Counted from the first letter of the stretch, positions 8,780 to 17,261 are shown. The stretch is 64,000 nucleotides of DNA from Pelotomaculum terephthalicicum JT (GCF_022410535.1 NZ_JAKNBL010000005.1:62001-126000), one strand, 5' to 3'. Program-made: numbers and translations. Notes: a model not told the origin generated them from the letters alone.

Positions 8780-8851
8780 TCTAAACCGCCTGCTTTTCCA
8801 ACCGTTAAATAGTTATCTTCTTTTTATATTCCGGTTAATCTTTTTTTCTAG

Positions 8852-9064
8852 CTACGATACCAAATAACAAAGGTTCTCATATTTGCCATTGGGGTCGATA
8901 CGCCGATACGCTGCCCCGATGATACCTTTACCCATAGGCTCCACAAGGTATTTTGTTATGGTTTCCTGAGTGAAGGGACTGATAACCCTGACCCGCTGCT
9001 TCGCTTTCTCAAAAGCGTCGATAATTGCATCACGGTGATTCATGTTTAACAATTCAATAGACAT
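8852..9064 (-). CDS. Truncated PLD-like fragment, 70 aa
   Basis: Residues 10-35 (RDAIIDAFEKAKQRVRVISPF) match the first strand-helix of phospholipase D-type nuclease domains, but no HxK catalytic motif follows and the last 30 residues are unrelated, so this looks like a decayed or rearranged remnant. The ATG at 9064 overlaps the TGA of the upstream nuclease-like gene (TGATG), with a GTG directly before it as an alternative start. It may still be translated by coupling. Confidence 0.5.
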   Translation of the reverse strand: MSIELLNMNHRDAIIDAFEKAKQRVRVISPFTQETITKYLVEPMGKGIIGAAYRRIDPNGKYENLCYLVS

Positions 9065-9711
9065 CACACGGCATCAGTTCTAGATTTCGTCACATCCACC
9101 CTTACTATCGCATACATGAATACGCCGTTTTTCGCATCAACCCTGCTGTAGTCATGCCAGTCGATACGGTAGCAGCCGGAGAGAGTAAGGGGTTTTTCCC
9201 GACCTTTGATAGAACCCTCGTTCATACTAACGCCCCAAGACATCGTACCTTCCTTGACCGCGCCGTTGTGTACGCTAAACTCGGAGTAACCAGCAGTATC
9301 ATTTTTCGGTTTGTTCCAGTAGGATGGGTCATTCGTTAGCCAGATAGCATAGCCTTCACGGTAGCCCGAGACATGTTCGCGAAAAGCCTCGACACGGCAG
9401 ATGTCTTTCACAAAATCATATTTGCCAACGTCCTGCGCGCCGTGGTTTTTTAAATAATACTTTTCACCACCGACCACCGCGCTGAACAGCTTCGTTTTGT
9501 ACTTCAGTTCTATTGGATAAACGTCGCCGCCGAGCCGCACGAAAATATCAATGTACTTCGTAGGATCGTTAGGTGGCGGGTACTCAAGACGGATCGTGGC
9601 ATCGGGATATCGCAACTGAATCTCCCATGCCAAGGCAAATTGAAAATCAGCCTCCGAATGAAATACCTTTCTTTTGTTCTTGAGTTTTGTCAATGGAATT
9701 GCTATATCCAT
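9064..9711 (-). CDS. PD-(D/E)XK-like nuclease-fold protein, 215 aa
   Basis: The pattern E20 ... D55 (YIDIFVRLGG) ... E68-L-K70 (VYPIELKYKT) is the active-site layout of the PD-(D/E)XK superfamily of restriction and repair nucleases. I use the ATG at 9711 because AGAGGTGGGACA precedes it; an ATG at 9726 has no ribosome site. The gene is 37 bp after the HTH protein gene and coupled to the PLD fragment, giving a three-gene operon. DNA substrate unknown. A role in defence is inferred from the neighbourhood. Confidence 0.65.
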   Translation of the reverse strand: MDIAIPLTKLKNKRKVFHSEADFQFALAWEIQLRYPDATIRLEYPPPNDPTKYIDIFVRLGGDVYPIELKYKTKLFSAVVGGEKYYLKNHGAQDVGKYDFVKDICRVEAFREHVSGYREGYAIWLTNDPSYWNKPKNDTAGYSEFSVHNGAVKEGTMSWGVSMNEGSIKGREKPLTLSGCYRIDWHDYSRVDAKNGVFMYAIVRVDVTKSRTDAV

Positions 9712-9748
9712 TGTCCCACCTCTCATCGTGCGAATTCATTCCGGTTGC

Positions 9749-10519
9749 TCAGTCTTCCTCATCTCTAATATAAGGGACGTATTGTATATTTGCCGCAACT
9801 CTTGCTTTTCCCGATTCAATAATCGTATGTTCCAGCCGTTCAACTTCGCTTCTTGTCAGTTCAAGCTTACTGCGGAATTTAGTTTTATAATTATTAAGGT
9901 AGCAAATAAATTTACTCTTGTTATCTTCATTTTGAACAATAAAAATAGATTCGCTTACCGCTAATAACGGGAATTCGTCACTTTCAATATGCTCCCCATT
10001 TTCTACTACATACTGTACACTAGTAAAACCACGCCGGGGCTTATCTTCAGTGTCAGGAATTAACCAATCGCGTCCATTCTTTTTTGCATGCCTTAGTTTT
10101 CCGCGCCGTATCCATTGTCTTACTGTAACAGGCTCTACATTATGCATAGCGGCATATTTCTCGACTGTAAGGTAATCACATTCGACTGTAATTAAGGTGT
10201 GTTCCACAGTTGAGGTCATGCCACTAATTTCATCGTTTTTAACTTCAATCTCACTAGCCTGGCATAAATTCAGCTCCATACTATTCCCTAAAAACTGATA
10301 TTCATAGAACCACCAAAGTTCTATCAAAACCGGAAGTTTGCATTTCTTTACGGCTGCAATAAATTTTTCGCAAAGTTTTACTCTGTTTTTTACAACTTCA
10401 TTTGAGTATTCATTTTCTTCATTTAATTTTTCGTGTTCAACAAATAACTCTAATGCCTTTAAAATATCTTCCCTCGCAAATAAATAATCCTCTCGGAATA
10501 GCTTTTCTTTAATGTCCAT
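9749..10519 (-). CDS. Helix-turn-helix protein, candidate autoregulator, 256 aa
   Basis: Residues ~117-155 (LTVEKYAAMHNVEPVTVRQWIRRGKLRHAKKNGRDWLIP) form an excisionase/MerR-like winged helix with the typical VTVRQWIRRGKL recognition helix. The flanking regions are helical and acidic without a known domain. It is the first gene of the operon 10519-8852, downstream of a strong promoter whose -10 region lies in a perfect palindrome (10551-10567). Binding of this protein to that palindrome would give negative autoregulation; that link is inference. Confidence 0.7.
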   Translation of the reverse strand: MDIKEKLFREDYLFAREDILKALELFVEHEKLNEENEYSNEVVKNRVKLCEKFIAAVKKCKLPVLIELWWFYEYQFLGNSMELNLCQASEIEVKNDEISGMTSTVEHTLITVECDYLTVEKYAAMHNVEPVTVRQWIRRGKLRHAKKNGRDWLIPDTEDKPRRGFTSVQYVVENGEHIESDEFPLLAVSESIFIVQNEDNKSKFICYLNNYKTKFRSKLELTRSEVERLEHTIIESGKARVAANIQYVPYIRDEED

Positions 10520-10548
10520 AGAGGACCCTCCTATAAATGTTTAAAATA

Positions 10549-10577
10549 ATTGTAACGCAACGTTACAGATATATCAA
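10549..10577 (-). promoter_or_regulatory. Promoter with overlapping palindromic operator
   Basis: On the minus strand TTGATA (10577-10572), a 17-base spacer and TACAAT (10554-10549) make a near-consensus sigma-A promoter. The 17-bp palindrome TGTAACGTTGCGTTACA (10551-10567) covers the spacer end and most of the -10 box, a layout typical of repressor operators. It drives the HTH-nuclease-PLD operon starting at 10519. Confidence 0.7.
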
Positions 10578-10646
10578 ATATTTTCCATTCCTTTTTCTTA
10601 AAACAACTGTCGATTCTTGGTTTAAACATGTACACCTCATATTTAC

Positions 10647-10675
10647 TTGACTTATTCTTGCTTTGGAGACATAAC
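10647..10675 (+). promoter_or_regulatory. Possible promoter for the recombinase operon
   Basis: TTGACT (10647-10652), 17 bases, CATAAC (10670-10675). The -35 is good and the -10 weak. It lies 27 bp before the SHOCT-like small gene at 10703. Confidence 0.35.
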
Positions 10676-10702
10676 TACGGTTAAAAATCCAAGGAGAACG
10701 AT

Positions 10703-10861
10703 ATGAACAAGCAGCAGGCAGAAAACGAAATGAAATACCGCCTTATCAAGATCATGCTTGAGGCCATGGAAGCGGAAGGTCTAATTAATGTCTCAGAAAA
10801 AGAAACAGCTCTGAGAAAGCTAATCAACAAAGTTAAACCACTGATTGGTCAGTTGGACTAA
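10703..10861 (+). CDS. SHOCT-like small protein, 52 aa
   Basis: Translation starts MNKQQAENEMKYRLIKIMLE, has EGLINVSEKETALRKLI in the middle and ends IGQLD. The GLI(N/S)xxE motif is that of SHOCT-type short helical modules, often found beside large serine recombinases in Clostridia. AAGGAG lies six bases before the ATG. The recombinase gene follows after 12 bp, so they form one operon. It may assist or direct recombination; no direct evidence. Confidence 0.7.
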   Translation: MNKQQAENEMKYRLIKIMLEAMEAEGLINVSEKETALRKLINKVKPLIGQLD

Positions 10862-10873
10862 AAAGGAACGCTT

Positions 10874-12313
10874 ATGGAAAGGAAAGTTTTCAAGATTGCC
10901 GCGCGACCGTTACTTCCGACAATTACCGCAGAGCATTTCCTTAAGCGCCGGGTAGCAGCATATGCCCGTGTATCAACCTCAAGCGAGGAACAACTGGTCA
11001 GTTTTGAAGCTCAGAAAGACTACTATGAAAAATATATCCATGCTCATCCAAACTGGGAATTTGCCGGACTATACGTAGACGAGGGTATTTCTGGTGTCTC
11101 CTGTAAGAATCGCGCAGGGTTCAATAGCATGATCAAGGACGCACTGGACGGCAGTTTTGACCTTATTATAACCAAGTCAATCTCCCGCTTTGCTAGGAAC
11201 ACTGTGGATACCCTTACCACTATCCGAATGCTGAAGGAAAAAGGCATTGAGGTCTATTTTGAGAAAGAACATATCTTTACCTTTGACAGCAAAGGGGAAC
11301 TCATGCTCACTATCCTATCCAGCATTGCCCAGGAGGAAAGCCGTTCCATATCTGAAAACGTAAAGTGGGGTTGCCGCAAGAGAATGGCCGATGGAAATTA
11401 CTCATTGCCTTACAAATATTTTCTCGGTTATAAAAAGGGCGACGACAATAAACCCACAATTGTAGAAGACGAAGCCAAAATCATCCGGCGTATATATAGA
11501 CTGTTCCTGGAAGGCCGGACCCCATCCAACATCGCCGCTATCCTTAAAGCTGAATCCGTTCTTTCGCCTGCTGGCAAGCCAACGTGGCAGGTAGCCACAG
11601 TGATAAGTATTCTGACCAACGAGAAATACTACGGCGTGGCCTTATTGCAGAAAACATATACTGAAGACTTCATGACCAAGAAGTGGCGCAAAAATAATGG
11701 TGAATTGCCACAATACTATATCGAAAGCGATCATGAACCAATCGTCAGCAAGGAAGTATTCGATGAGGTTCAGCGTAGGTTAAGCTTGCCAACCAAGGAA
11801 AACCCCAGTCACAACACCTTTGCTAACAAACTGTTCTGTGGTGATTGCGGGGGCAAGTATGGCAGAAAAATCGTTGGGAGTTATCGCGACAATAAAAAGT
11901 ACCGCCATGCTGTTTGGAAATGTAACCGCAGGTATGATCACGCTGAAAAATGCCAGACTCCCTATTTGTATGAAGAGGTTATCACTCACGCCTTCAATAA
12001 AGCAGTTCTGTGGCAATTGAGGAACAATCCCTCGCTGGTAGAATTATGCTGCAAACTTGTTCTTTCGTCTATTCGGGCAGCCAAATCCGTATCCAAAGCA
12101 GAGCGCAAGCAGATGATTGTAGATTATATTTCGGAGTTTCTGGATGCTTCGCCTAATGAGGTAGCTTTTAGTACAACCGCCTGGCGCGTCATCATCGAAC
12201 GAGCAGACATAATACGAGATCGGCAAATAATACTGCAATTTATTGACGGCAGCAAGTATGTGTATACCATCCCACCTTATTCGAATATCCGTAGAAAGCA
12301 ACTCTTAAAATAA
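10874..12313 (+). CDS. Large serine recombinase 1, 479 aa
   Basis: Resolvase-type catalytic domain at residues ~26-175 with YARVSTSSEEQ (nucleophile Ser34), ITKSISRFARNTVDTL, and IAQEESRSISENVKWG; recombinase domain ~180-300; zinc ribbon ~315-360 (CGDCGG ... CNRR ... C). Length fits integrases/transposases of the large serine family, which cut and exchange DNA through a Ser-linked intermediate. It is shorter after the zinc ribbon than the next one, so the coiled-coil region is reduced. Its orientation is opposite to the two other recombinases, with which it converges at a shared hairpin. Confidence 0.95.
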   Translation: MERKVFKIAARPLLPTITAEHFLKRRVAAYARVSTSSEEQLVSFEAQKDYYEKYIHAHPNWEFAGLYVDEGISGVSCKNRAGFNSMIKDALDGSFDLIITKSISRFARNTVDTLTTIRMLKEKGIEVYFEKEHIFTFDSKGELMLTILSSIAQEESRSISENVKWGCRKRMADGNYSLPYKYFLGYKKGDDNKPTIVEDEAKIIRRIYRLFLEGRTPSNIAAILKAESVLSPAGKPTWQVATVISILTNEKYYGVALLQKTYTEDFMTKKWRKNNGELPQYYIESDHEPIVSKEVFDEVQRRLSLPTKENPSHNTFANKLFCGDCGGKYGRKIVGSYRDNKKYRHAVWKCNRRYDHAEKCQTPYLYEEVITHAFNKAVLWQLRNNPSLVELCCKLVLSSIRAAKSVSKAERKQMIVDYISEFLDASPNEVAFSTTAWRVIIERADIIRDRQIILQFIDGSKYVYTIPPYSNIRRKQLLK

Positions 12314-12315
12314 TA

Positions 12316-12349
12316 AGCCCGCAACCAGCCATTACCGGCTTAGCGGGCT
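12316..12349. terminator. Hairpin between convergent recombinase genes
   Basis: AGCCCGC (12316-12322) pairs with GCGGGCT (12343-12349), with an inner AGCC/GGCT pairing. It is GC-rich and lies between the stops of two convergent genes; T-rich sequence follows on the minus strand. Best read as a bidirectional terminator. Confidence 0.55.
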
Positions 12350-12367
12350 ATGCAGCAATTATATCGT

Positions 12368-13951
12368 CTACACATTTACACAAGTTCTATCTTTAAAAAC
12401 AAATTCCAGGTGACCATCTTGGTGGATAGTAACCTTTTCAACTGCTGCCAACCACAGCCTCTCATCAAACTCCTCGACCACAAACGGGCGGGTTCTGATT
12501 TCTCGGATAAACCTGTCCAGTATCAGTAATTTGTTTTGGCGGTTTCGCCGCTGATCCTCTAATTCAGCAACCCGCTCCGTTGCTATCCGGTGCCGCTCCA
12601 TGTATCCCTGGTGCCGTTCGTTAAATTTATCCTGATTAATGGCAAAGCGGGCGTTTTCATAAATGGATTTTCTCGTGAGTTCGGAAACAACCTCAATTTC
12701 GCGGTGCAGTTCCGCAAGTTCCGTTTCAATTGCCGAGCAATCGCATAAGACTTCTTGGGCAAGGCGGCAGTTGGTGAGAACCTCATCCCGATCACCCATC
12801 AATATGTTAAATGCCTTCAGAAAGCGCTGCTTAATTTCATCTTCTGTAATATGAGGTGTTGAACATGGTTTATCGTTTTTGTACTTCTCATTGCACCGCC
12901 ATACCGTGCGCCGATACTTGGTGTTGGAACCCCAAACCTTGGAGCCGTAAAAACCGCCGCAGTCACCGCAAACGATTTTAGCTGAAAATGGGCTATGGCA
13001 ACTGACTGGCCTACCGAGTTTTTTACGCCGTTCCATTTCAAGCTGCACCGCATCAAATTCGTCCGGCTCAATAATGGCGGGATGGCTATTCTGCACATAG
13101 TATTGAGGAACCTCACCCTCGTTGACTTTGGTGGTTTTGGTGAGAAAATCCACCGTGAAGCTTTTTTGCAGCAGAGCATCACCCTTGTATTTCTCGTTAG
13201 TCAGAATGCTTATCACTGTCGCCACTTGCCAGGTTTTTTTCCCGGCTGGAGATGGGATACCCAGATTGCCAAGATGCTTGGCGATGGCTGAAGGCGTTTT
13301 ACCCTCAAGAAACATTCTGTAAATAAGCCGCACTGTTTCTGCTTCCTTTTCAACGATTTTAGGTAAACCATCCTCACCCTTTTCGTAGCCAAGGAAATGA
13401 CGATAAGGCATGCTTACTTTCCCATCAGCCATACGTTTGCGTTGGCCCCAGGTTACATTTTCAGAAATTGAACGGCTTTCTTCCTGTGCCAAGCTGGACA
13501 TAATGGTGATTAAAAGCTCACCCTTACTGTCCAGCGTGTAAATGTTCTCCTTTTCGAAATAAACCTCAACGCCTTTTTCTTTTAGCTGGCGAACCGTAAC
13601 CAGAGAATCAACTGTGTTTCTCGCAAAGCGGCTGACTGATTTTGTAACAATTAGATCGATTTTTCCGTCCAGTGCGTCGGCAACCATCTGCTTAAACCCA
13701 TCGCGCTTTTTGGTATTAGTGGCACTGATACCTTCATCGGTGTAGATTCCGGCAAATATCCAATCAGCGCGTTCGTTGATGTACTTGGTGTAGTAGTCTA
13801 CCTGGGCTTCGTAGCTAGTAAGCTGTTCCTCAGAATCTGTTGAAACGCGGGCATATGCAGCTACTCTTTTTCTTGCGGCTACACCAGTCTTTTCCGGCAC
13901 AAAGCGGTTTATGGTTGGTGGTATGACAGTAACGGATCGAGCGGGTTTCAC
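12368..13951 (-). CDS. Large serine recombinase 2, 527 aa
   Basis: Catalytic domain ~28-180 with YARVSTDSEEQ (Ser37) and VTKSVSRFARNTVDSL; recombinase domain ~185-305; zinc ribbon ~320-365 (CGDCGG ... CNEK ... C); then a long helical region ~395-470 (ELAELHREIEVVSELTRKS) that should form the coiled coil used by large serine integrases for directionality. It overlaps recombinase 3 by four bases (ATGA), so both are translated from one message. Closely related to recombinase 1 throughout the N-terminal half. Confidence 0.95.
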   Translation of the reverse strand: MKPARSVTVIPPTINRFVPEKTGVAARKRVAAYARVSTDSEEQLTSYEAQVDYYTKYINERADWIFAGIYTDEGISATNTKKRDGFKQMVADALDGKIDLIVTKSVSRFARNTVDSLVTVRQLKEKGVEVYFEKENIYTLDSKGELLITIMSSLAQEESRSISENVTWGQRKRMADGKVSMPYRHFLGYEKGEDGLPKIVEKEAETVRLIYRMFLEGKTPSAIAKHLGNLGIPSPAGKKTWQVATVISILTNEKYKGDALLQKSFTVDFLTKTTKVNEGEVPQYYVQNSHPAIIEPDEFDAVQLEMERRKKLGRPVSCHSPFSAKIVCGDCGGFYGSKVWGSNTKYRRTVWRCNEKYKNDKPCSTPHITEDEIKQRFLKAFNILMGDRDEVLTNCRLAQEVLCDCSAIETELAELHREIEVVSELTRKSIYENARFAINQDKFNERHQGYMERHRIATERVAELEDQRRNRQNKLLILDRFIREIRTRPFVVEEFDERLWLAAVEKVTIHQDGHLEFVFKDRTCVNV

Positions 13952-15258
13952 TTCAAATCTCCCCTTTGGTAAGCAAGTGCCCTTTCCCGCGCCTGCTGTT
14001 TCTTTTTGTCGTCCCAGCTTGATTTGCGTGACCGGTCTTGCCAGAGGGCTTCAACTTCATGACCGTCTTGAAAAATATAAATTACCTTGTTTGCTTGCGG
14101 CACCTGCATCTGCTTGATCTGGGATCGGAAAACCACCTCATCAAATTCCGCCAGACCTAGAACTTCAGCGGTCAGCGAAATTAGGGTTGGTTCCGGGATT
14201 TGCTTCGCTGGGCAGACGTCCTTGCCGTAATTGACGAAGGTGGAACAGTTCCACGCTGCATGCCCCTTGTAGGTTACCCGCCGATAGTTCTTGCCGCAGC
14301 GAGGGCAGAAGATTAAGCCTGAAAATGGGTAACGGTTGGCCGGGTTTTGTCTGACATTTCTGTTCTCCCGGCGAAGGGCCATGATTTCTTGCGCCTTTTG
14401 AAAGATGAGAGGGTCTATAATCGGCGGATGGGTTCCTTCGGCATAGTACTTTGGCAGGATTCCCCGGTTATAAACCAGCTTCTTTGACAAGTGGTCGGCT
14501 ACATACTTTTTCTGGAGCAGCGCGTTGCCAGAATACTTCTCGTTATTTAGGATGGCCAGGACTCGCTTTGCTGTCCACTGTCTGCCGCTGAACGTTCGCA
14601 CACCCATTTCCCGCAGCCTGGCAGCAATCCGATCGCATCCCAGACCGTTTACGTAATCAGCGTAGATCATTCGAACGATTTCGGCCTGTTCCTGATCGAT
14701 TTCAATTTGACCATTGTTAATTCGATACCCGTACATGAAACGCAGGTTTACAATCTCACCTTGCTGGAACCGCTTGCGAATCCTCCACTTACAGTTCTCA
14801 CTAACCGAACGACTTTCCTCCTGAGCATAGGATGCCAGGATGGTCAGCATAAGTTCTCCATCCCCGCTCATGGAATGAATATTCTGCTCCTCAAAATAAA
14901 CGTCAACACCGAGCAGTTTTAGTTCCCGCACCGTTTTAAGAAGTGTTACCGTGTTGCGGGCAAAACGTGATATCGATTTTGTAATGATCAGGTCAATCTT
15001 GCCATCCTTGCAGTCAGCAATTAGACGCTGAAACTCCGGACGAGTATCTTTGGTTCCTGTCAGTGCCTCATCTGCGTATACACCAGCATATTCCCAATCT
15101 AGTCGCTGCTGAATATGGTTGCTGTAATAGCTGACTTGAGCTGCCAGAGATTGAAACATTGCATCTTTTGCGGATGATACTCGGGCATAAGCAGCAACCC
15201 GTAATCTAGCAGGGATTGGTGACACTGAAGGGTATATTTTCGTAACTATCTTTTCCAT
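13948..15258 (-). CDS. Large serine recombinase 3, 436 aa
   Basis: Catalytic domain ~20-170 with YARVSSAKDAM (Ser28) and ITKSISRFARNTVTLL; recombinase domain ~175-295; zinc ribbon ~310-355 (CPRCGK ... WNC ... C). The C-terminus is short, ending without a long coiled coil. It is more distant from recombinases 1 and 2, which resemble each other. Probably acts together with recombinase 2, as in elements that carry two or three co-expressed serine recombinases. It follows the SHOCT-like gene in transcription order. Confidence 0.95.
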   Translation of the reverse strand: MEKIVTKIYPSVSPIPARLRVAAYARVSSAKDAMFQSLAAQVSYYSNHIQQRLDWEYAGVYADEALTGTKDTRPEFQRLIADCKDGKIDLIITKSISRFARNTVTLLKTVRELKLLGVDVYFEEQNIHSMSGDGELMLTILASYAQEESRSVSENCKWRIRKRFQQGEIVNLRFMYGYRINNGQIEIDQEQAEIVRMIYADYVNGLGCDRIAARLREMGVRTFSGRQWTAKRVLAILNNEKYSGNALLQKKYVADHLSKKLVYNRGILPKYYAEGTHPPIIDPLIFQKAQEIMALRRENRNVRQNPANRYPFSGLIFCPRCGKNYRRVTYKGHAAWNCSTFVNYGKDVCPAKQIPEPTLISLTAEVLGLAEFDEVVFRSQIKQMQVPQANKVIYIFQDGHEVEALWQDRSRKSSWDDKKKQQARERALAYQRGDLK

Positions 15259-15305
15259 AATGACCTCCTTTCGCTATGACATATTCGCTCCAAAAGCCCA
15301 TATTA

Positions 15306-15473
15306 TCAAGTGTTTTGGCGATATATGCTGCGCTCCGAAAGCCCGTATTTTTGAGCGATAGCTGCCTCAATTTTAATCAATTCATCTTCTCGTATAATGC
15401 CTGCTGCAAGCCATCTATTGAAAACTGCCATGGTGGCTGTATAGTAGATGACTGCTAATGCCTTACTACTCAT
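15306..15473 (-). CDS. SHOCT-like small protein, 55 aa
   Basis: Translation begins MSSKALAVIYYTATMAVFN and continues RWLAAGIIREDELIKIEAA to SERSIYRQNT, the typical small SHOCT-type protein found before serine recombinases in Firmicutes. The ATG lies inside the last codons of the zinc-finger gene (8-base overlap), so translation is coupled. An apparent longer reading frame reaching 15614 has no ribosome site and overlaps the real zinc-finger gene, so I use the short form. Confidence 0.75.
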   Translation of the reverse strand: MSSKALAVIYYTATMAVFNRWLAAGIIREDELIKIEAAIAQKYGLSERSIYRQNT

Positions 15474-15873
15474 GCCGCACCGCCTTTGACCTGCCGTAGC
15501 AAGCGCGGGAGCAGTATTTTCGCTCTCGTTTGCCATACGCTTCAAAGGACTGGCCACAAGTCTGACAGGTAAATGACCGGATGGTTTTGTGTTTAACGTC
15601 CTCTGGATGGGCATTCCACCACGCCATACGGCACTTGTCCGAACAGAACCGTTTCTGCTTCTTCCCGATGGTCTGATTAAGCGGCACTCTGCACTGGCAG
15701 CAAAATGTACCGTCCACAGAGTCAGACATTATAGCAGCGTTTCCGCCCAGATTGTTTCTGCGACAGTAAGACTTCACCGTGTTTATCGATAAACCTAAGG
15801 TATCGGCTATTTTGGTGTAACTCTTACCTTCGGCGCGAAGAAGAGCAATCTGCTCTTTTTGCAAGCCGTTCAT
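15466..15873 (-). CDS. HTH and zinc-finger protein linked to recombinases, 135 aa
   Basis: Residues 8-38 (LLRAEGKSYTKIADTLGLSINTVKSYCRRNN) are a sigma-70 region 4-like helix-turn-helix. Two zinc-ribbon-like units follow (CCQC ... CSDKCR at ~58-82 and CQTC ... CSRACY at ~104-126). This combination is usual upstream of large serine recombinase genes of clostridial prophages and may regulate excision genes. AAGGGAGGAACC precedes the ATG. It heads the operon 15873-12368. Confidence 0.75.
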   Translation of the reverse strand: MNGLQKEQIALLRAEGKSYTKIADTLGLSINTVKSYCRRNNLGGNAAIMSDSVDGTFCCQCRVPLNQTIGKKQKRFCSDKCRMAWWNAHPEDVKHKTIRSFTCQTCGQSFEAYGKRERKYCSRACYGRSKAVRHE

Positions 15874-15962
15874 ATAGGTTCCTCCCTTCGAAGGGCATGA
15901 ATCGTTCCCTCACAATCCACAGGACAACGAAGGGCGGTTTGAGTACCGGTAGCTTAGGGTTA

Positions 15963-15997
15963 AAGCAAAAAATGCCGGGTGAAATCAATCACCCGGC
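15963..15997 (-). terminator. Intrinsic terminator after the lysis genes
   Basis: GCCGGGTGA (15974-15982) and TCACCCGGC (15989-15997) form a perfect 9-bp stem with a six-base loop, followed on the minus strand by ATTTTTTGC. It ends the prophage late operon behind the amidase gene. The 213-base gap 15875-16087 otherwise holds no gene. Confidence 0.85.
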
Positions 15998-16087
15998 GAT
16001 TTGGAGTCAGTTATTAGGTTTTATTAAAGAAGTAAAAGCCAGAGCTAATGCTTCAAGGATAGTTCTTTTAGGTAATAATCGTTAAGG

Positions 16088-16789
16088 TTATAGGGATGAA
16101 ATGTACTCGGCCATTCTTTCAATCAGCATCCCGGCGTATTCACCATTTACGCTCTGGCCTTTTCTTGCATTTTCCAGCCAATATTCAGGGGATTTAAGTA
16201 TGCCGTTTCTTACTAACACCTCCAAAACTCCTTCCAGACCATTCTTGCTTTCTTCTATGTATGCTAACCCCAGTTGGGAAAGGATAGCGCCAGCTACTGC
16301 TTTGATAATTTCATCTCTCTTGGCATCAAACAGTGCATTGTCCTGGCTGTTATCAATAAAGCCGATTTCGATTAGTACTGCAGGGGCCTTTGTTTCTCTT
16401 AAGACTTGATAATTAGCAGTTTTCACCCCCCGGTTTGCAAAACCGACCCCCACCAGGGAGCTTTGAATTTTTTCGGCCAGCCCCTTTGACTTGGCTCCCG
16501 GATTTAAATAAGTGTAAGTTTCTACACCGGTAGCGGTTTCCGGCTTAAAAGCATTACGGTGAAAGGATATGAAGTAATCAAAGCTGCCCATGTTTTCAAA
16601 ATCACATCTAGCTTTCAGGCTTACACTAACATCAGCCGTCCTGGTCTCATCGACGATTACTCCATGGCGTCTCAACACTGCTGCTACGGCCCGACCTAGG
16701 CTCAGCACATCATCAGCTTCTTTCCTTCCTTTATATACTGCGCCCGGGTCATTGCCGCCATGTCCGTAGTCAAAACATAACCTAGCCAT
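16088..16789 (-). CDS. Endolysin, N-acetylmuramoyl-L-alanine amidase (Amidase_3), 233 aa
   Basis: Zinc ligands and catalytic residues of Amidase_3 are visible: DYGHGGNDPGA (His10), E24 in GRKEAD, FISFHRNAF (His75), and VLIEIGFIDN (catalytic Glu near 138). The enzyme cuts the amide bond between muramic acid and the stem peptide. The last ~55 residues (NGLEGVLEVLVRNGILKSPEYW) look like a small wall-binding or dimerisation module. It overlaps the holin gene by eight bases and has AAGGAGG upstream, so holin and endolysin are made together at lysis. Confidence 0.93.
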   Translation of the reverse strand: MARLCFDYGHGGNDPGAVYKGRKEADDVLSLGRAVAAVLRRHGVIVDETRTADVSVSLKARCDFENMGSFDYFISFHRNAFKPETATGVETYTYLNPGAKSKGLAEKIQSSLVGVGFANRGVKTANYQVLRETKAPAVLIEIGFIDNSQDNALFDAKRDEIIKAVAGAILSQLGLAYIEESKNGLEGVLEVLVRNGILKSPEYWLENARKGQSVNGEYAGMLIERMAEYISSL

Positions 16790-17183
16790 TAATCTTTTCC
16801 TCCTTATTTAGTTGGTCCAAAACCAGTTTGAGTTTCTCCGGAATAGGTAGGCCGATCTTGGCTGCATTTTCCAGAATACTAATCCCTTCGTTGGATAAGT
16901 AGAAGAAGATGACCGCGGTACGGACAGCGCTACCGTTTGTTATTACCTGGGTGTCGATAATGTGGCCCACTGCCACCAGGGCAAAAATCAGCACCTTCTT
17001 AAAGATGCCCCTGGCACCGACCTCGCTGGAAAGGCGTTTTTCCAGTATGGCCAACATGACACCGGTCAGGTAATCGATAACTACAAAGGTAATCAGCGCG
17101 TATAAAAAGCCGTCCCAGCCTCCCAAGACCCAGCCCAGCCAGCCGCCAAAGGCTGTTAAGGCGATTTGAAATGAGCTTTTCAT
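16782..17183 (-). CDS. Phage holin (toxin secretion/phage lysis holin family), 133 aa
   Basis: Hydrophobic spans at about 15-45, 60-80 and 88-105, with the family signature FVVIDYLTGVMLAI and LSSEVGARGIFKKV, identify the phi-CTX/BlyA-type holin_4_1 family. It would form membrane holes that release the adjoining amidase. GGAGGAC precedes the ATG. It is the penultimate gene of the late operon. Confidence 0.93.
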   Translation of the reverse strand: MKSSFQIALTAFGGWLGWVLGGWDGFLYALITFVVIDYLTGVMLAILEKRLSSEVGARGIFKKVLIFALVAVGHIIDTQVITNGSAVRTAVIFFYLSNEGISILENAAKIGLPIPEKLKLVLDQLNKEEKING

Positions 17184-17261
17184 TGTTAGTCCTCCTTTTA
17201 AAATTGGTAATAAAAAAGAGCCCCAAGGCCCATTCTGAAAAATACTTAATGCCTATAATTC

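Noticed and set aside
15474-15614. Extended N-terminus of the SHOCT-like protein
   Set aside because: This part overlaps the zinc-finger gene in another frame, lacks a ribosome site and has no family match; the coupled ATG at 15473 fits.
15897-16085. Plus-strand reading frame of 62 codons
   Set aside because: It runs through the terminator hairpin at 15974-15997, has no ribosome site and no family resemblance.
17184-17261. XkdX-like mini gene before the holin
   Set aside because: A short frame exists (MRIIGIKYFSEWALG...), but it has no ribosome site and lacks the XkdX pattern; the region also holds a weak hairpin with a T run.
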